Source: Aeromicrobium sp. Root344 (GTDB lineage: Bacteria > Actinomycetota > Actinomycetes > Propionibacteriales > Nocardioidaceae). Taken from it: a stretch of 64,000 nt of DNA. Below, piece after piece: positions 16,467 through 24,180 of this stretch. Numbering within the stretch: the stretch's first letter is position 1; each line of letters begins with the position of its first letter. The notes beneath the pieces were generated by a model, which saw only the letters and a program-made list of their open reading frames with translations, was not told the DNA's origin and searched no databases. Made by a program: the position numbers and the translations under genes. The DNA lies in NCBI RefSeq assembly GCF_001425755.1, contig NZ_LMDH01000001.1:966474-1030473 (forward strand), read 5' to 3'.

Positions 16467-17020
16467 GGTGCCTCCTCTCGGTGCCATTCACGTTCAGTGA
16501 AGCATGACACAAATAGTTCTTCTGCGATGTGGTCCCACTCGCCGAAGTAGGTGATCGTCACATGGTTTGGATTGAAGTTGTTGGGGGTGTGTTCCACGGT
16601 GAATCCGGATTCCCGAAGCTCGCCGGCGGTGGTCCGTCGCACGCCGTCCTCATGGGTCAGTGGGTGCTTTCCGCGGGTCACTATCAATTGTGCCTCACCT
16701 GGAGAAATCCTCCCTCGAAGCGCTGACAGTTTGTTCTGATCCTTGGGTCGAGGCGCATTGATGTCAGCTCGCCCCACTGAGATCCGTTGAGAGATGACTT
16801 CTTCGTCCGCAATTTCTTCGGGCTCAACCGCCATCTCGGTAGAGTATCGCCGGACGAGATCCGTCGCTGGAGCGTCGAGGACGAGGCCTACCGCTCCAAG
16901 ACAGATGGCCTTCAGATGTTCTGATGAACGGGCCGCACCGTCATCGAACCCACGCGTTCGATCCGTCGGCCAGCTGTCGTCCTGCGAAATCGCGCGAGGA
17001 GCATAGGCCGTCCTGGACAC
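16463..17020 (-). CDS. hypothetical protein, first gene of an unknown pair
   Basis: A 185-residue frame from a GTG at 17020 with only a weak ribosome site; the N-terminus is therefore uncertain. The first third is polar, then a helical stretch (SEHLKAICLGAVGLVLDAP) and a C-terminal part with ELRESGFTVEHTPNNF, NPNHVTITYFGEWD and ELFVSCF. The C-terminal pattern looks like a compact alpha/beta domain, but I cannot name it. Its stop overlaps the next gene's start, so the pair is co-translated. It is divergent from the excisionase-integrase genes across 249 bp. Confidence 0.68.
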   Translation of the reverse strand: MSRTAYAPRAISQDDSWPTDRTRGFDDGAARSSEHLKAICLGAVGLVLDAPATDLVRRYSTEMAVEPEEIADEEVISQRISVGRADINAPRPKDQNKLSALRGRISPGEAQLIVTRGKHPLTHEDGVRRTTAGELRESGFTVEHTPNNFNPNHVTITYFGEWDHIAEELFVSCFTEREWHREEAP

Positions 17021-17269
17021 CGGTCAAATCAATCACCGTCGAGCCAGGGGACGCTTCCTTCCAACGTTCCCCCGAAAGTTGGCCGATTCCTGGCCACTCA
17101 ACCCTGGAACGTGGCCTTGGGGTTTAGCGCCATATCCGCAGGGCGCATGCATGCACCGGGTTCTCCACAGATCGCGATCGAGCAGGTTCGTTCCCACCGC
17201 GACCGCTCGAAACTGGAGGGTCGAGCAGGCTGTCGCGCTCACCAGCGGTGGGAGGAAGGAACGATCGCC

Positions 17270-17449
17270 ATGACAGAACTCAAACTGCTGTCGCCCACCG
17301 AGGTTTCGAAGATCCTCGGCGTCGCGACGTCGACGTTGTGCCGGATGCGGCAGAACGGGACGGGACCACGATGCGTATGGGTCACCGACCACGCGCCTCG
17401 CTATCGCGAGGACGACTTGCTCGCCTACGTCGAATCACGAGCGTCCTGA
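17270..17449 (+). CDS. excisionase-like helix-turn-helix protein
   Basis: A 59-residue protein with a strong GGAGGAAGG site before its ATG. It is almost entirely an AlpA/MerR-like winged helix (LLSPTEVSKILGVATSTLCR, then PRYREDDLLAYVE), the fold used by excisionases and small DNA-binding directors of integrative elements. Its TGA overlaps the integrase ATG by one base, so the two are translated together. Expected role: bending the element ends to steer the recombinase, probably through the repeated GC decamers, which is inference. Confidence 0.85.
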   Translation: MTELKLLSPTEVSKILGVATSTLCRMRQNGTGPRCVWVTDHAPRYREDDLLAYVESRAS

Positions 17450-18525
17450 TGGGGATCCGACAGGACCGGTCTGGCCGGTGGCGTGCTGAGCTCAAGTCTG
17501 GGCGTGAGTACGTCGCCGGTCGGACGTTCGACACCAAGCGGGAGGCCGAAGCCTGGCTGTCGCGTGAGCGCGCGTCGCTGGCGGGTGGTGTCGATCCGCG
17601 GGCCGGCAAAATCTTGGTCAGGAAGGCGTTCGCGACGTGGCTGGTGGATCGCGAGGGCACCGTTGCGATCAAGACGACGAAGGCGGATCGATCAGTTCTC
17701 AAGGCGCTGCCGCCCGGCGTGGCCAATCTTCACGTCAACCGGGTGACCGACCGCGAGGTCCAGCGGTGCATCAACGACTGGTCGCGGCGTTATGCCGAAT
17801 CCACGGTCAAGCGCTACCGAGCGACGCTGATGGCGTTCTTCGCGTCCTGCATCCACGACCGGCTGATCACGGTCAACCCGGTGTCGCGGACCCGGGTGCC
17901 GGCGCAGCTGACGCCGGCTGCCGAGATGATGCCCTTCTCGCGTCAGGAGCTGGAGTCAGTTCGCGACGAGATCGCCGTTCTTAATCCAGCCCTGGCCGAT
18001 GCCGTCTGGCTCGCCGGGTGGACAGGCTTGCGGTGGTCAGAATTGCGCGAGGTGCGGGTGGCCGACTTTATCGAGGTCCCAGTCCCGCGGTTCGTGATCC
18101 GACGTGCCCAGCCAGAAGGCATCGGCACCAAGCGGCCCAAGTCCGGGCGCACCCGCCACGTACCCCTCGTCGACGCCGTCCTGCCACTCGTGAAGTCGAT
18201 GACCGCAGGCAAAGGACCGAACGATCTGTTGGTCACGACCGAGAACGGTGCGCGGCTCTACGCCACCGCGTTCAAGAACTCGACCCACTGGGCCGAGACC
18301 GGACGAGGTCGGCGACTCCACGACCTGCGGCACACCGCCGCATGTCTGTGGCTCGAGGCCGGGGTCTCCCCCACCACCGTCCAGGCTTGGATGGGACACG
18401 CGGATCTGACGACGACCCAGCGATATCTTCACTACCTCGGGACAAGTGCCGACGAGACCGGATTGAGCCGGTTGAACCAGTGGGGGCGCGCCGGGGGCGC
18501 GCGGCCTGCGGGGGAACATCAATAA
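17449..18525 (+). CDS. int: tyrosine recombinase (site-specific integrase)
   Basis: The ATG overlapping the stop of the excisionase-like gene gives 358 residues, usual for actinobacterial element integrases. Residues 1-55 are an arm-binding AP2-like region (RSGRWRAELKSGRE, FDTKREAEAWL), ~57-150 the SAM-like core-binding domain, and ~160-345 the catalytic domain. The catalytic set is complete: Arg195 in GLRWSELR, His291-x-x-Arg294 in HDLRH, His317 in MGHADL and Tyr326 in TTTQRYLHY. The gene reads into the tRNA-Thr attachment site one base away, the classic arrangement. It should catalyse integration and, with the excisionase, excision. Confidence 0.95.
   Translation: MGIRQDRSGRWRAELKSGREYVAGRTFDTKREAEAWLSRERASLAGGVDPRAGKILVRKAFATWLVDREGTVAIKTTKADRSVLKALPPGVANLHVNRVTDREVQRCINDWSRRYAESTVKRYRATLMAFFASCIHDRLITVNPVSRTRVPAQLTPAAEMMPFSRQELESVRDEIAVLNPALADAVWLAGWTGLRWSELREVRVADFIEVPVPRFVIRRAQPEGIGTKRPKSGRTRHVPLVDAVLPLVKSMTAGKGPNDLLVTTENGARLYATAFKNSTHWAETGRGRRLHDLRHTAACLWLEAGVSPTTVQAWMGHADLTTTQRYLHYLGTSADETGLSRLNQWGRAGGARPAGEHQ
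18480..18502. repeat. 23-bp end repeat, right copy (tandem GC decamer)
   Basis: Identical to 7272-7294 and in the same orientation, with two GGGGGCGCGC units one base apart. This copy sits inside the last codons of the integrase gene, 24 bp from the right attachment repeat. Its presence in coding sequence at one end and non-coding sequence at the other argues for a DNA-binding role rather than a coding one. Confidence 0.8.
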
Positions 18526-18574
18526 TTCGTTGAGCCGCTTGTCAGAATCGAACTGACGACCTTTTCATTACGAG
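18526..18574. repeat. attachment site, tRNA-proximal copy
   Basis: The 49-bp direct repeat identical to 7154-7202. It covers the tRNA-Thr gene from the anticodon loop through the 3' end and seven bases beyond, so insertion regenerated a complete tRNA on this side. Crossover probably occurs in the anticodon-loop part, as with many tyrosine recombinases. Confidence 0.95.
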
Positions 18575-18605
18575 TGAAACGCTCTACCGACTGAGCTAAA
18601 GCGGC
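18533..18605 (-). tRNA. tRNA-Thr (anticodon CGT)
   Basis: On the minus strand the sequence starts GCCGCTT and ends AAGCGGC plus a T discriminator, giving a 7-bp acceptor stem. D-arm (TAGCTCAGTCGGTAGAGC), anticodon stem TTTCA/TGAAA with loop CTCGTAA, and T-arm with GTTCGATTC are all present; length is 73. The loop reads CGT, which decodes ACG threonine. The CCA end is not encoded. Its 3' half is the integration target of the neighbouring element. Confidence 0.95.
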
Positions 18606-18688
18606 CGAGGTTCGCCGGGGATCGCCCGCCGAACCGATCACTGATACTACCGGGTGATCGCGACGACATCACATCGGCCTCTCCCCCG

Positions 18689-18694
18689 TAGAAT
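18689..18694 (+). promoter_or_regulatory. -10 box of a probable leaderless promoter
   Basis: TAGAAT ends 7 bases before the GTG of the chorismate mutase gene, and no ribosome site is present. A TANNNT box at this distance places transcription start at the start codon, as in actinobacterial leaderless mRNAs. Confidence 0.6.
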
Positions 18695-18701
18695 CGCACT
18701 C

Positions 18702-18992
18702 GTGACCGACACCACGCAGGCCGAGCTCGAGGAGATCCGCGCGAGCATCGACAACATCGATGCCGCGCTGATCCATGTCCTGGCCGAGCGCTTCAAGTAC
18801 ACCAAGCGCGTCGGCAAGCTCAAGGCCGAGCACGACCTGCCGCCGGCCGATCCCGAGCGTGAGGCGCGCCAGATCACCCGCCTGCGCGCCCTGGCGGTCG
18901 AGGCCGACCTGGACCCGGCATTCGCGGAGAAGTTCCTCAACTTCATCATCGACGAGGTCATCCACCACCACGAAGCAGTCCGGCAGCCCTAG
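18702..18992 (+). CDS. chorismate mutase, AroQ type
   Basis: The GTG at 18702 gives 96 residues of an all-helical AroQ-class chorismate mutase. Typical features are ELEEIRASIDNIDAALIHVL at the N-terminus, ERFKYTKRVGKLKAEH with the active-site Arg/Lys region, DPEREARQITRLRALA and FAEKFLNFIIDEVIHHHE. The enzyme converts chorismate to prephenate for phenylalanine and tyrosine synthesis in the cytoplasm. In actinomycetes such small mutases may be activated by DAHP synthase. An in-frame start further upstream (18654) would lie across the likely promoter and is rejected. Confidence 0.92.
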   Translation: MTDTTQAELEEIRASIDNIDAALIHVLAERFKYTKRVGKLKAEHDLPPADPEREARQITRLRALAVEADLDPAFAEKFLNFIIDEVIHHHEAVRQP

Positions 18993-19013
18993 CCTCTGGC
19001 TGAACGGCGGGTC

Positions 19014-19019
19014 TAGGGT
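19014..19019 (+). promoter_or_regulatory. -10 box of a probable leaderless promoter
   Basis: TAGGGT ends exactly 6 bases before the ATG of the DUF937 gene; there is no purine-rich ribosome site. This is the expected geometry for a transcript starting at the A of ATG. Confidence 0.5.
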
Positions 19020-19025
19020 GCGGGC

Positions 19026-19544
19026 ATGGCTCTCGCAGACGACATCCTCGCCGACATCGACTCCAGCACGCTGAACGACATCGCTCAGCAGGTCGGGGTC
19101 GAGCCCGACAAGGTCCAGAGCATCATCAGGGACAGTCTCCCGGCGCTGCTCGGCGGCATGGAGAAGAACGTCCAGAGCGGCGAAGGCGCGGCCTCGCTCG
19201 CCAACGCGCTGGGACAGCACGCCGATGCCAACCCGCTCGGCGACATGGGCGCCTTGATCACCGGGGCGCTCGGCAGCGGGATCATCGAGAAGGTGCTGGG
19301 TGGTGCCGCACCGGACGTCTCGGAGGCCATCGGCAGCAAGGCCGGCGCCTCGGGCGTGGACGTCGACAAGATCCTCAAGATCCTCGCTCCGATCGTCATG
19401 GCCTATCTCGCCAAGCGACTGACGAGCGGCGGCAAGGCCGATCCCGCCGTCGTCCAGAAGGAGGTCCAGGACGCAAGCACCGAGGCCAAGGCCCAGTCGC
19501 CGGACCTCGGCTCGATCCTGGGCTCGATCTTCGGCAGCCGCTAG
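19026..19544 (+). CDS. DUF937 family protein
   Basis: A 172-residue protein with the DUF937 pattern: an N-terminal helical repeat (LNDIAQQVGVEPDKVQSIIR, LPALLGGMEKN), a glycine-rich centre (ALITGALGSGIIEKVLGG) and a C-terminal hydrophobic helix (ILKILAPIVMAYLAKRL). No catalytic motif is seen and the family role is unknown. It follows the chorismate mutase on the same strand, probably with its own promoter, and converges on the alpha/beta-hydrolase gene with only 3 bp between the stops. Confidence 0.88.
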   Translation: MALADDILADIDSSTLNDIAQQVGVEPDKVQSIIRDSLPALLGGMEKNVQSGEGAASLANALGQHADANPLGDMGALITGALGSGIIEKVLGGAAPDVSEAIGSKAGASGVDVDKILKILAPIVMAYLAKRLTSGGKADPAVVQKEVQDASTEAKAQSPDLGSILGSIFGSR

Positions 19545-19547
19545 GAC

Positions 19548-21089
19548 CTACTTGCAGGTCAGGCCCGCCTTGGGCACGGTGCCCTTGGTGAAGAATCCGT
19601 CGACTGCGTCGGTGATGCACTCGTTGCCGGAGGTGTAGGCCGTATGGCCGTCGCCCTCGCGGGTCACCAGCACACCTGACGACAGCTGCGACGCCAGCGA
19701 CTTGGCCCACTCGTATGGCGTTGCGGGGTCGCGGGTCGTGCCGAGCACGAGGATCGGCGGCGCCCCCTTGGCCTCGATCTTGGGCAACGGGTTGGTGACC
19801 TTGATCGGCCAGTCGGCGCAGCCGAGCGCGCCCCAGCCGAGGGCGCGGCCGAAGACCGGTGAGACCTTCTCGAACCGCGGCAGCGCCGCCTCGGTCTCCT
19901 GCACGGTCAGCCGGTCGGGTGCGTCGAGGCAGTTGACGGCATAGATGACCTGGCCGAGGTTGCCGGTGTAGGAACCGTCCTGGTTGCGGTTGAAGTAGAC
20001 GTCGGAGAGCTGCACGAGGATGCTGCCGTTGCCCTTGAAAGCCGCGTCGAGTGCCTGGGTGAGGTAGGACCACGTGGTCTTGTCGTAGAGCGTGACGGCG
20101 ATGCCGTAGAACGCCTGGCCCTCAGTCAGGTCGCGGCCGGGCAAAGCCGACATCGGCTTGCCGTCGAGCTGCTTCATGAGGTCGGCGATCTTGGCCAGAC
20201 CGGTCTGGACATCGTCACCGAGCGGGCACTTCGACTGCTTGACGCAGTCCTTGGCGTACGCGTCGAGTGCACGCTGGAAGCCCGTCGTCTGGCCGAGGCT
20301 CGAGTCGATGGGACCCAGGGCGGGATCGACGGCGCCGTCGAGCACCATGCGGCCGACCTTGGTGGGGAACAGCTGGGCATAGACCGCGCCGAGCTCGGTG
20401 CCGTAGGAGGCGCCGAACCAGTCGAGCTTGGGCCTGCCGAGCAGAGCGCGTACGACGTCCATGTCCTTGGCGACCTCGACGGTCGACACGTGCGCCGCGA
20501 GCTCGCCGGAGTTCTTCTCGCACGCCTGCCCGAGATCGGTGATGCTCTGGCGCAGCGCGGTGATCTCGGCAGGGTCGTCAGGGTCGGGATCGGTCTCCGT
20601 GAACGCGTCGAACGCCTTGTCGGGCAGGCACTTCAGCGGTGAGCTCTCGGCCACGCCGCGGGGGTCGACGCCGACGATGTCGTACATCTTGCGGACGTCG
20701 TCGCCGAAGCTCGACGCCATGGTCTTGGCGAAGTCGATGGCTGACCCGCCGGGTCCCCCGGGGTTGACCAGGATGCTGCTCCTGGCCTTGCCGCCGGTGG
20801 CCGGGTGGACGGCCGCACGCAGCCGGGTCGTCGCACCGTCGGGCTTGGCGTAGTCGATCGGCACCTTGATCCACGCGCACCGCGTGGAGTCGCCGCAGTC
20901 GGACCACGAGACCTTCTGGCTGTAGAACTTCTGAAGGCCGTTCGGGGCCGCGGACGTCGAGGTCGGCTCGGGTGCGGTCCAATCGTCCCCGTCGTCACGC
21001 GTGAGGGCGACGGCGACGAGCACGGCACCGGCGATCAGAGCGATGGCAGCCACGACCGTGACCACGAAGGATGTCCTGGAGCGAGTCAC
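19548..21089 (-). CDS. membrane-anchored alpha/beta hydrolase, tripeptidyl aminopeptidase-like
   Basis: The GTG at 21089 overlaps the delta-prime stop (GTGA), giving 513 residues. Residues ~8-30 form an uncleaved membrane anchor without a lipobox, followed by an extracytoplasmic domain. The alpha/beta-hydrolase parts are clear: VNPGGPGGSAIDFA (oxyanion region), DPRGVAESS, and the nucleophile Ser in FGASYGTELG. The C-terminus resembles the TAP-like domain (GTTRDPATPYEWAK, then GDGHTAYTSGNEC with the catalytic His). Family members release N-terminal peptides outside the cell. Exact substrate unknown. Confidence 0.88.
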   Translation of the reverse strand: MTRSRTSFVVTVVAAIALIAGAVLVAVALTRDDGDDWTAPEPTSTSAAPNGLQKFYSQKVSWSDCGDSTRCAWIKVPIDYAKPDGATTRLRAAVHPATGGKARSSILVNPGGPGGSAIDFAKTMASSFGDDVRKMYDIVGVDPRGVAESSPLKCLPDKAFDAFTETDPDPDDPAEITALRQSITDLGQACEKNSGELAAHVSTVEVAKDMDVVRALLGRPKLDWFGASYGTELGAVYAQLFPTKVGRMVLDGAVDPALGPIDSSLGQTTGFQRALDAYAKDCVKQSKCPLGDDVQTGLAKIADLMKQLDGKPMSALPGRDLTEGQAFYGIAVTLYDKTTWSYLTQALDAAFKGNGSILVQLSDVYFNRNQDGSYTGNLGQVIYAVNCLDAPDRLTVQETEAALPRFEKVSPVFGRALGWGALGCADWPIKVTNPLPKIEAKGAPPILVLGTTRDPATPYEWAKSLASQLSSGVLVTREGDGHTAYTSGNECITDAVDGFFTKGTVPKAGLTCK

Positions 21090-22228
21090 CGGCGAAGTCC
21101 CATCATCATGCGTTCGAGTGCGAGCAGTGGTGCGGCGTTGGCCGTCAAGGCGGCGCGACACTCGACGATGGCATCGATCGTGTGGATCGTCGACTCGGGC
21201 GTCCACACCCGGGCCAGCTCGTTGACGTCGTCGGCCACATCGGCGTTGACGAGGTCGACACCGGTCGCGCACTGCACCGCGAGCACGTCCCGGCAGAACG
21301 ACAGCAGGTCGAGCAGGACCCCGTCGATCGAGTCACGGGCCATGCGCTTGCGGCGCCGGTCCTGGTCTTTCTGCAACGTCGAGAGCGCGCCGGCGTAGCC
21401 CGGTGGGCGGCGGCCGCGCTCCTCGACGCCCCACGTCGTCCGGAGGTCGTCGAGCTCGCGCTCGTCGGCGGGATCGCAGTAGTCCTTGGCCCGTGCCGTC
21501 GCCTCCTCGTTGACCTGGTGCGCGGCGCGGAGGCAGTCGCCGAGGTCGTGCAGCGACACCGGGATCGCCAGGATCGCCCGACGTCGTTCACGCGCCCCGG
21601 CGTCTCGCGCCAGGCCGCGGGCGCGGCCGATGTGCCCCTGCGACGCGGAGGCCACGGCGTGGGCCAGCTCCGGCTCGACGCCGTCTCGCGTGACGAGGAG
21701 GCCTGTGATGGCTTCGGTCGACGGTGTCCTCAGCAGGACGCTGCGGGCGCGCGACCGGATCGTCACCGACACGTCGTCGACAGCGGGCGCGCACAGCATC
21801 CACACGGTCTGGCGCGACGGCTCCTCGATGGCCTTGAGCAGCGCGTTGGCTGCTTCGTCGGTGAGCCGGTCGGCGTCCTCGATGATGAGGATCTGCCAGC
21901 GGCCGAGGGCCGGCCGGAGCGCGGACGAGCGGACGTATTGGCGGATGTCCTTGACGCCGATCGAGAGACCGTCTGTGGAGATGAGGGTGATGTCGGGATG
22001 GCTGCCGGCTCGCGCGGTCGTGCACGAGTGGCACTCACCGCAGCCGCCGAGCTCACACTGCAACCCCGCCGCGAACGCGCGCGCCGCGTTGGAGCGGCCC
22101 GAGCCGGGCGGGCCGGTGAAGAGCCACGCATGCGTCATGGAGCGGCCGTCGCCGCCGGCCGAGGCGACGGCCGCCTGCAGGGTCTCGACGACCGGCTCCT
22201 GCCCGACCAGGTCCGACCACACGGTCAT
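21086..22228 (-). CDS. holB: DNA polymerase III subunit delta prime
   Basis: A 380-residue protein starting at an ATG that overlaps the tmk stop (ATGA). It begins VWSDLVGQEPVVETLQ, has a P-loop-like GPPGSGRS in which Arg replaces the usual Lys, and a four-cysteine zinc module (CELGGCGECHSC). IIEDADRLTDEAANALLK and IEEP follow, as in clamp-loader AAA+ subunits. The product is part of the clamp loader that places the sliding clamp on primed DNA. It lies in a tmk-holB-hydrolase operon, an order common in actinobacteria. Confidence 0.95.
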   Translation of the reverse strand: MTVWSDLVGQEPVVETLQAAVASAGGDGRSMTHAWLFTGPPGSGRSNAARAFAAGLQCELGGCGECHSCTTARAGSHPDITLISTDGLSIGVKDIRQYVRSSALRPALGRWQILIIEDADRLTDEAANALLKAIEEPSRQTVWMLCAPAVDDVSVTIRSRARSVLLRTPSTEAITGLLVTRDGVEPELAHAVASASQGHIGRARGLARDAGARERRRAILAIPVSLHDLGDCLRAAHQVNEEATARAKDYCDPADERELDDLRTTWGVEERGRRPPGYAGALSTLQKDQDRRRKRMARDSIDGVLLDLLSFCRDVLAVQCATGVDLVNADVADDVNELARVWTPESTIHTIDAIVECRAALTANAAPLLALERMMMGLRR

Positions 22229-22866
22229 GCCGTGACCTGGCCCAGCCATGGCTCGACGGCCGCCCGGATCTCGGCGTGGATCTCGGCGGGCGTGCCACCA
22301 CCACCGACCACGAGATAGTGCTGCGGGTCGGCAGCGGCCAGGTCGAGAAAGTGCTGGCGTACGCGCTGGTGGAACTCGAGCGGCTCTGACTCGATGCGGT
22401 CGGCGCCTTCGAACCGAAGATGGCCGACCGCTGGATCGATGTCGAGCACGATCGTGAGGTGCGGCCGCAGCGACGAGGTGGCCCAGCGCGCGAGGTGCTC
22501 GACCTCGGCGGAGTCGAGGTGGCGGCCGGCGCCCTGATAGGCCAGCAGCGAGTCGACGTAGCGGTCGGTCAGCACGATCGTGCCCTCGGCGAGCGCGGGC
22601 AGGACGACCTGGTCGACGTGCTCGGCCTTGTCGGCGGCATAGAGCAGGACCTCGGTGCGCGGCGACAGCTCGCCGGTGTCGTTGTCGAGCACGATGTGGC
22701 GCAGGATCTTGCCGACCTCGGTGGCGCCCGGCTCGCGGGTGAGCAGGACTCCGTGGCCGAGGCTCTCGAGCCACTCGACGAGCATGACGGCCTGCGTCGA
22801 CTTGCCGGCGCCCTCCCCACCCTCCAAGGCGAGGAACACCCCGGTTTCGGTGAAGAGCGGATCCAT
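22225..22866 (-). CDS. tmk: thymidylate kinase
   Basis: A 213-residue protein of normal length. Walker A is EGGEGAGKST at residues 15-24, followed by LTREPGATEVG with the dTMP-binding Arg, LTDRYVDSLLAYQGAGR (the DR(Y/H) motif) and VLDIDPAVG. It phosphorylates dTMP to dTDP for DNA synthesis. It starts the overlapping tmk-holB-hydrolase operon. Confidence 0.96.
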   Translation of the reverse strand: MDPLFTETGVFLALEGGEGAGKSTQAVMLVEWLESLGHGVLLTREPGATEVGKILRHIVLDNDTGELSPRTEVLLYAADKAEHVDQVVLPALAEGTIVLTDRYVDSLLAYQGAGRHLDSAEVEHLARWATSSLRPHLTIVLDIDPAVGHLRFEGADRIESEPLEFHQRVRQHFLDLAAADPQHYLVVGGGGTPAEIHAEIRAAVEPWLGQVTA

Positions 22867-22875
22867 GGGGCGAGC

Positions 22876-23733
22876 CTACTCAGTGGGGCCGACGTCCTCC
22901 GAGGGCGCGTAGGCGTGGTCGCCGAAGTAGTCGACGATGCGACGCAGGTTGCCCCGCGACTTGGTGAAGAGGACGTAGCGCTTGCGGGGACCCGCCGACC
23001 CCGTGGCGATCTTCGGCAGCCGGAAGTCGTAGCGCATCCGACTGCGTCGGGCGATCACGCCGATGGCCTTGGGGCTGTAGTAGGAGGTGTGGCCCCGGGA
23101 GTAGAGGTAGCGGTGGTTGGCCACGTTGCGGCCGTCGTAGATGTTGGTCGAGCAGACCAGCAGACCCTTGCGGGTGAGCAGGCGGAACAGCCTCGGGAAC
23201 TCGGAGCGCGGATCCGTGAAGTGCTCGACGACCTCGCAGGCGATGATCAGGTCGAACCGCTCCGAGGTGCCCTCGGTGATGTTGATGAAGTCGGCGTCGA
23301 CGCCGAGGTCGACGACATCGCTCATGACGACCCGGTCGACCGCGGGGAGCTTGGCGATGTGCTGGTAGTCGAGGCTGCGCCCGGCGCCGAAGACCATGAC
23401 CGTGAGGCCGTCGCGCTGGAGGATGTCGGCGCCCATCGCCGCCATGTGGAACTCGCGACCCTGGTGCTCCGCGGTGCCCACGCGCGGCGAGAGCCGGAAG
23501 CTCTCGACGGACTCGAACGCCGTGTAGTCGACGGTGTTGGTGAAGTTGGAGACGTAGTGGCAGCGCTGGCAGATGCGGATCTCGTAGGACCGCTTCTTGC
23601 GGTCGACGACCTGGGTGCGTTGGCGCCGCGAGCCGCACACCAGGCACGGCGTGGCCTTGAGCCGTCGGGCGACGACGCGCGCTCCTTCCTTGGGATCGCG
23701 TACGAGCTGGGACACACGCTGGACGTCGACCAT
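22876..23733 (-). CDS. class I methyltransferase with N-terminal zinc ribbon
   Basis: A 285-residue protein. Residues ~30-65 carry CLVCG and CQRC, a CxxC...CxxC zinc ribbon found in many sugar and surface-glycan methyltransferases. The SAM domain is recognisable (VMVFGAGRSLDYQ, MSDVVDLG, FDLIIACEVVEHFTDP), with the last part typical of class I enzymes. The C-terminus is basic. It lies 9 bp upstream of tmk on the same strand and may share its transcript. The methyl acceptor cannot be deduced. Confidence 0.85.
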   Translation of the reverse strand: MVDVQRVSQLVRDPKEGARVVARRLKATPCLVCGSRRQRTQVVDRKKRSYEIRICQRCHYVSNFTNTVDYTAFESVESFRLSPRVGTAEHQGREFHMAAMGADILQRDGLTVMVFGAGRSLDYQHIAKLPAVDRVVMSDVVDLGVDADFINITEGTSERFDLIIACEVVEHFTDPRSEFPRLFRLLTRKGLLVCSTNIYDGRNVANHRYLYSRGHTSYYSPKAIGVIARRSRMRYDFRLPKIATGSAGPRKRYVLFTKSRGNLRRIVDYFGDHAYAPSEDVGPTE

Positions 23734-23769
23734 CGGTCCACCGTAACCGGACAGCCCCTCACAACCGAG

Positions 23770-24171
23770 CTAGGCGGGGGGAATGACGCGGTCGACGAGC
23801 TTTTGCGGCGCCATCACGCAGAAGCTGTCGGTGAGCATCTCGGCGAGCTCGTCCCAGTCGGTGTCGTCCCGCAGCTCGAGCCCGACGACGTCGCGGCCCC
23901 AACGGGCGACGAAGAACGGCGGACCGGCCTGGCGGAGCGCCTCGAGCTCGTCACCGGGCGCGCGGAAGGTCACCACCGTCACAGGCCCCTCGTCGGCGAT
24001 GAAGCGCGCGTAGGCCTCGGGCCGGCCGTCGTCGATCACGAGCGCGTGGGCGAACGTCTTGCGCCGGACGCACCAGCGCAGTCCGGTCCAGGCGGTCTCC
24101 TCGTAGGCGTCGGGCAACGAGAGGCAGATCGCACGGAGGCGTTCGACGACCTCGAGCGACACGTCAGGCAT
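23770..24171 (-). CDS. MmcQ/YjbR family protein
   Basis: A 133-residue protein with the YjbR fold pattern: LPDAYEETAWTGLRWCVRRK at the N-terminus, a beta-rich middle (FAHALVIDDGRPEAYARF), and RWGRDVVGLEL followed by a helical end (WDELAEMLTDSFCVMAPQKL). The family is small, often described as DNA-binding-like (CyaY/YjbR fold), with no proven enzyme activity. It lies between LtrA and the methyltransferase on the same strand, with short gaps. Confidence 0.88.
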   Translation of the reverse strand: MPDVSLEVVERLRAICLSLPDAYEETAWTGLRWCVRRKTFAHALVIDDGRPEAYARFIADEGPVTVVTFRAPGDELEALRQAGPPFFVARWGRDVVGLELRDDTDWDELAEMLTDSFCVMAPQKLVDRVIPPA

Positions 24172-24180
24172 ACCGACAAC

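Larger units (their letters stand above)
7154..18574. mobile_element. 11.4-kb integrative element in a tRNA-Thr gene
   Basis: A 49-bp direct repeat bounds the region (7154-7202 and 18526-18574). The right copy is the 3' half of an intact tRNA-Thr(CGT), starting at its anticodon loop. A tyrosine recombinase gene ends one base before the right repeat, with an excisionase-like gene overlapping its start. Cargo comprises two giant nuclease-NTPase genes, a small zinc-finger gene and an unknown gene pair. No replication, conjugation or phage structural gene is seen, so it looks like a small defence-type island moved in trans or by packaging. The cargo appears less GC-rich than the flanking chromosome. 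Confidence 0.92.

Noticed and set aside
7203-18525. A prophage as the nature of the element
   Set aside because: No capsid, portal, terminase, tail, lysis or phage replication gene is present between the attachment repeats.
21090-21272. Upstream extension of the alpha/beta-hydrolase frame
   Set aside because: The extra 61 residues are arginine-rich, lie inside holB, and the GTG overlapping the holB stop gives a sensible membrane anchor at the N-terminus.
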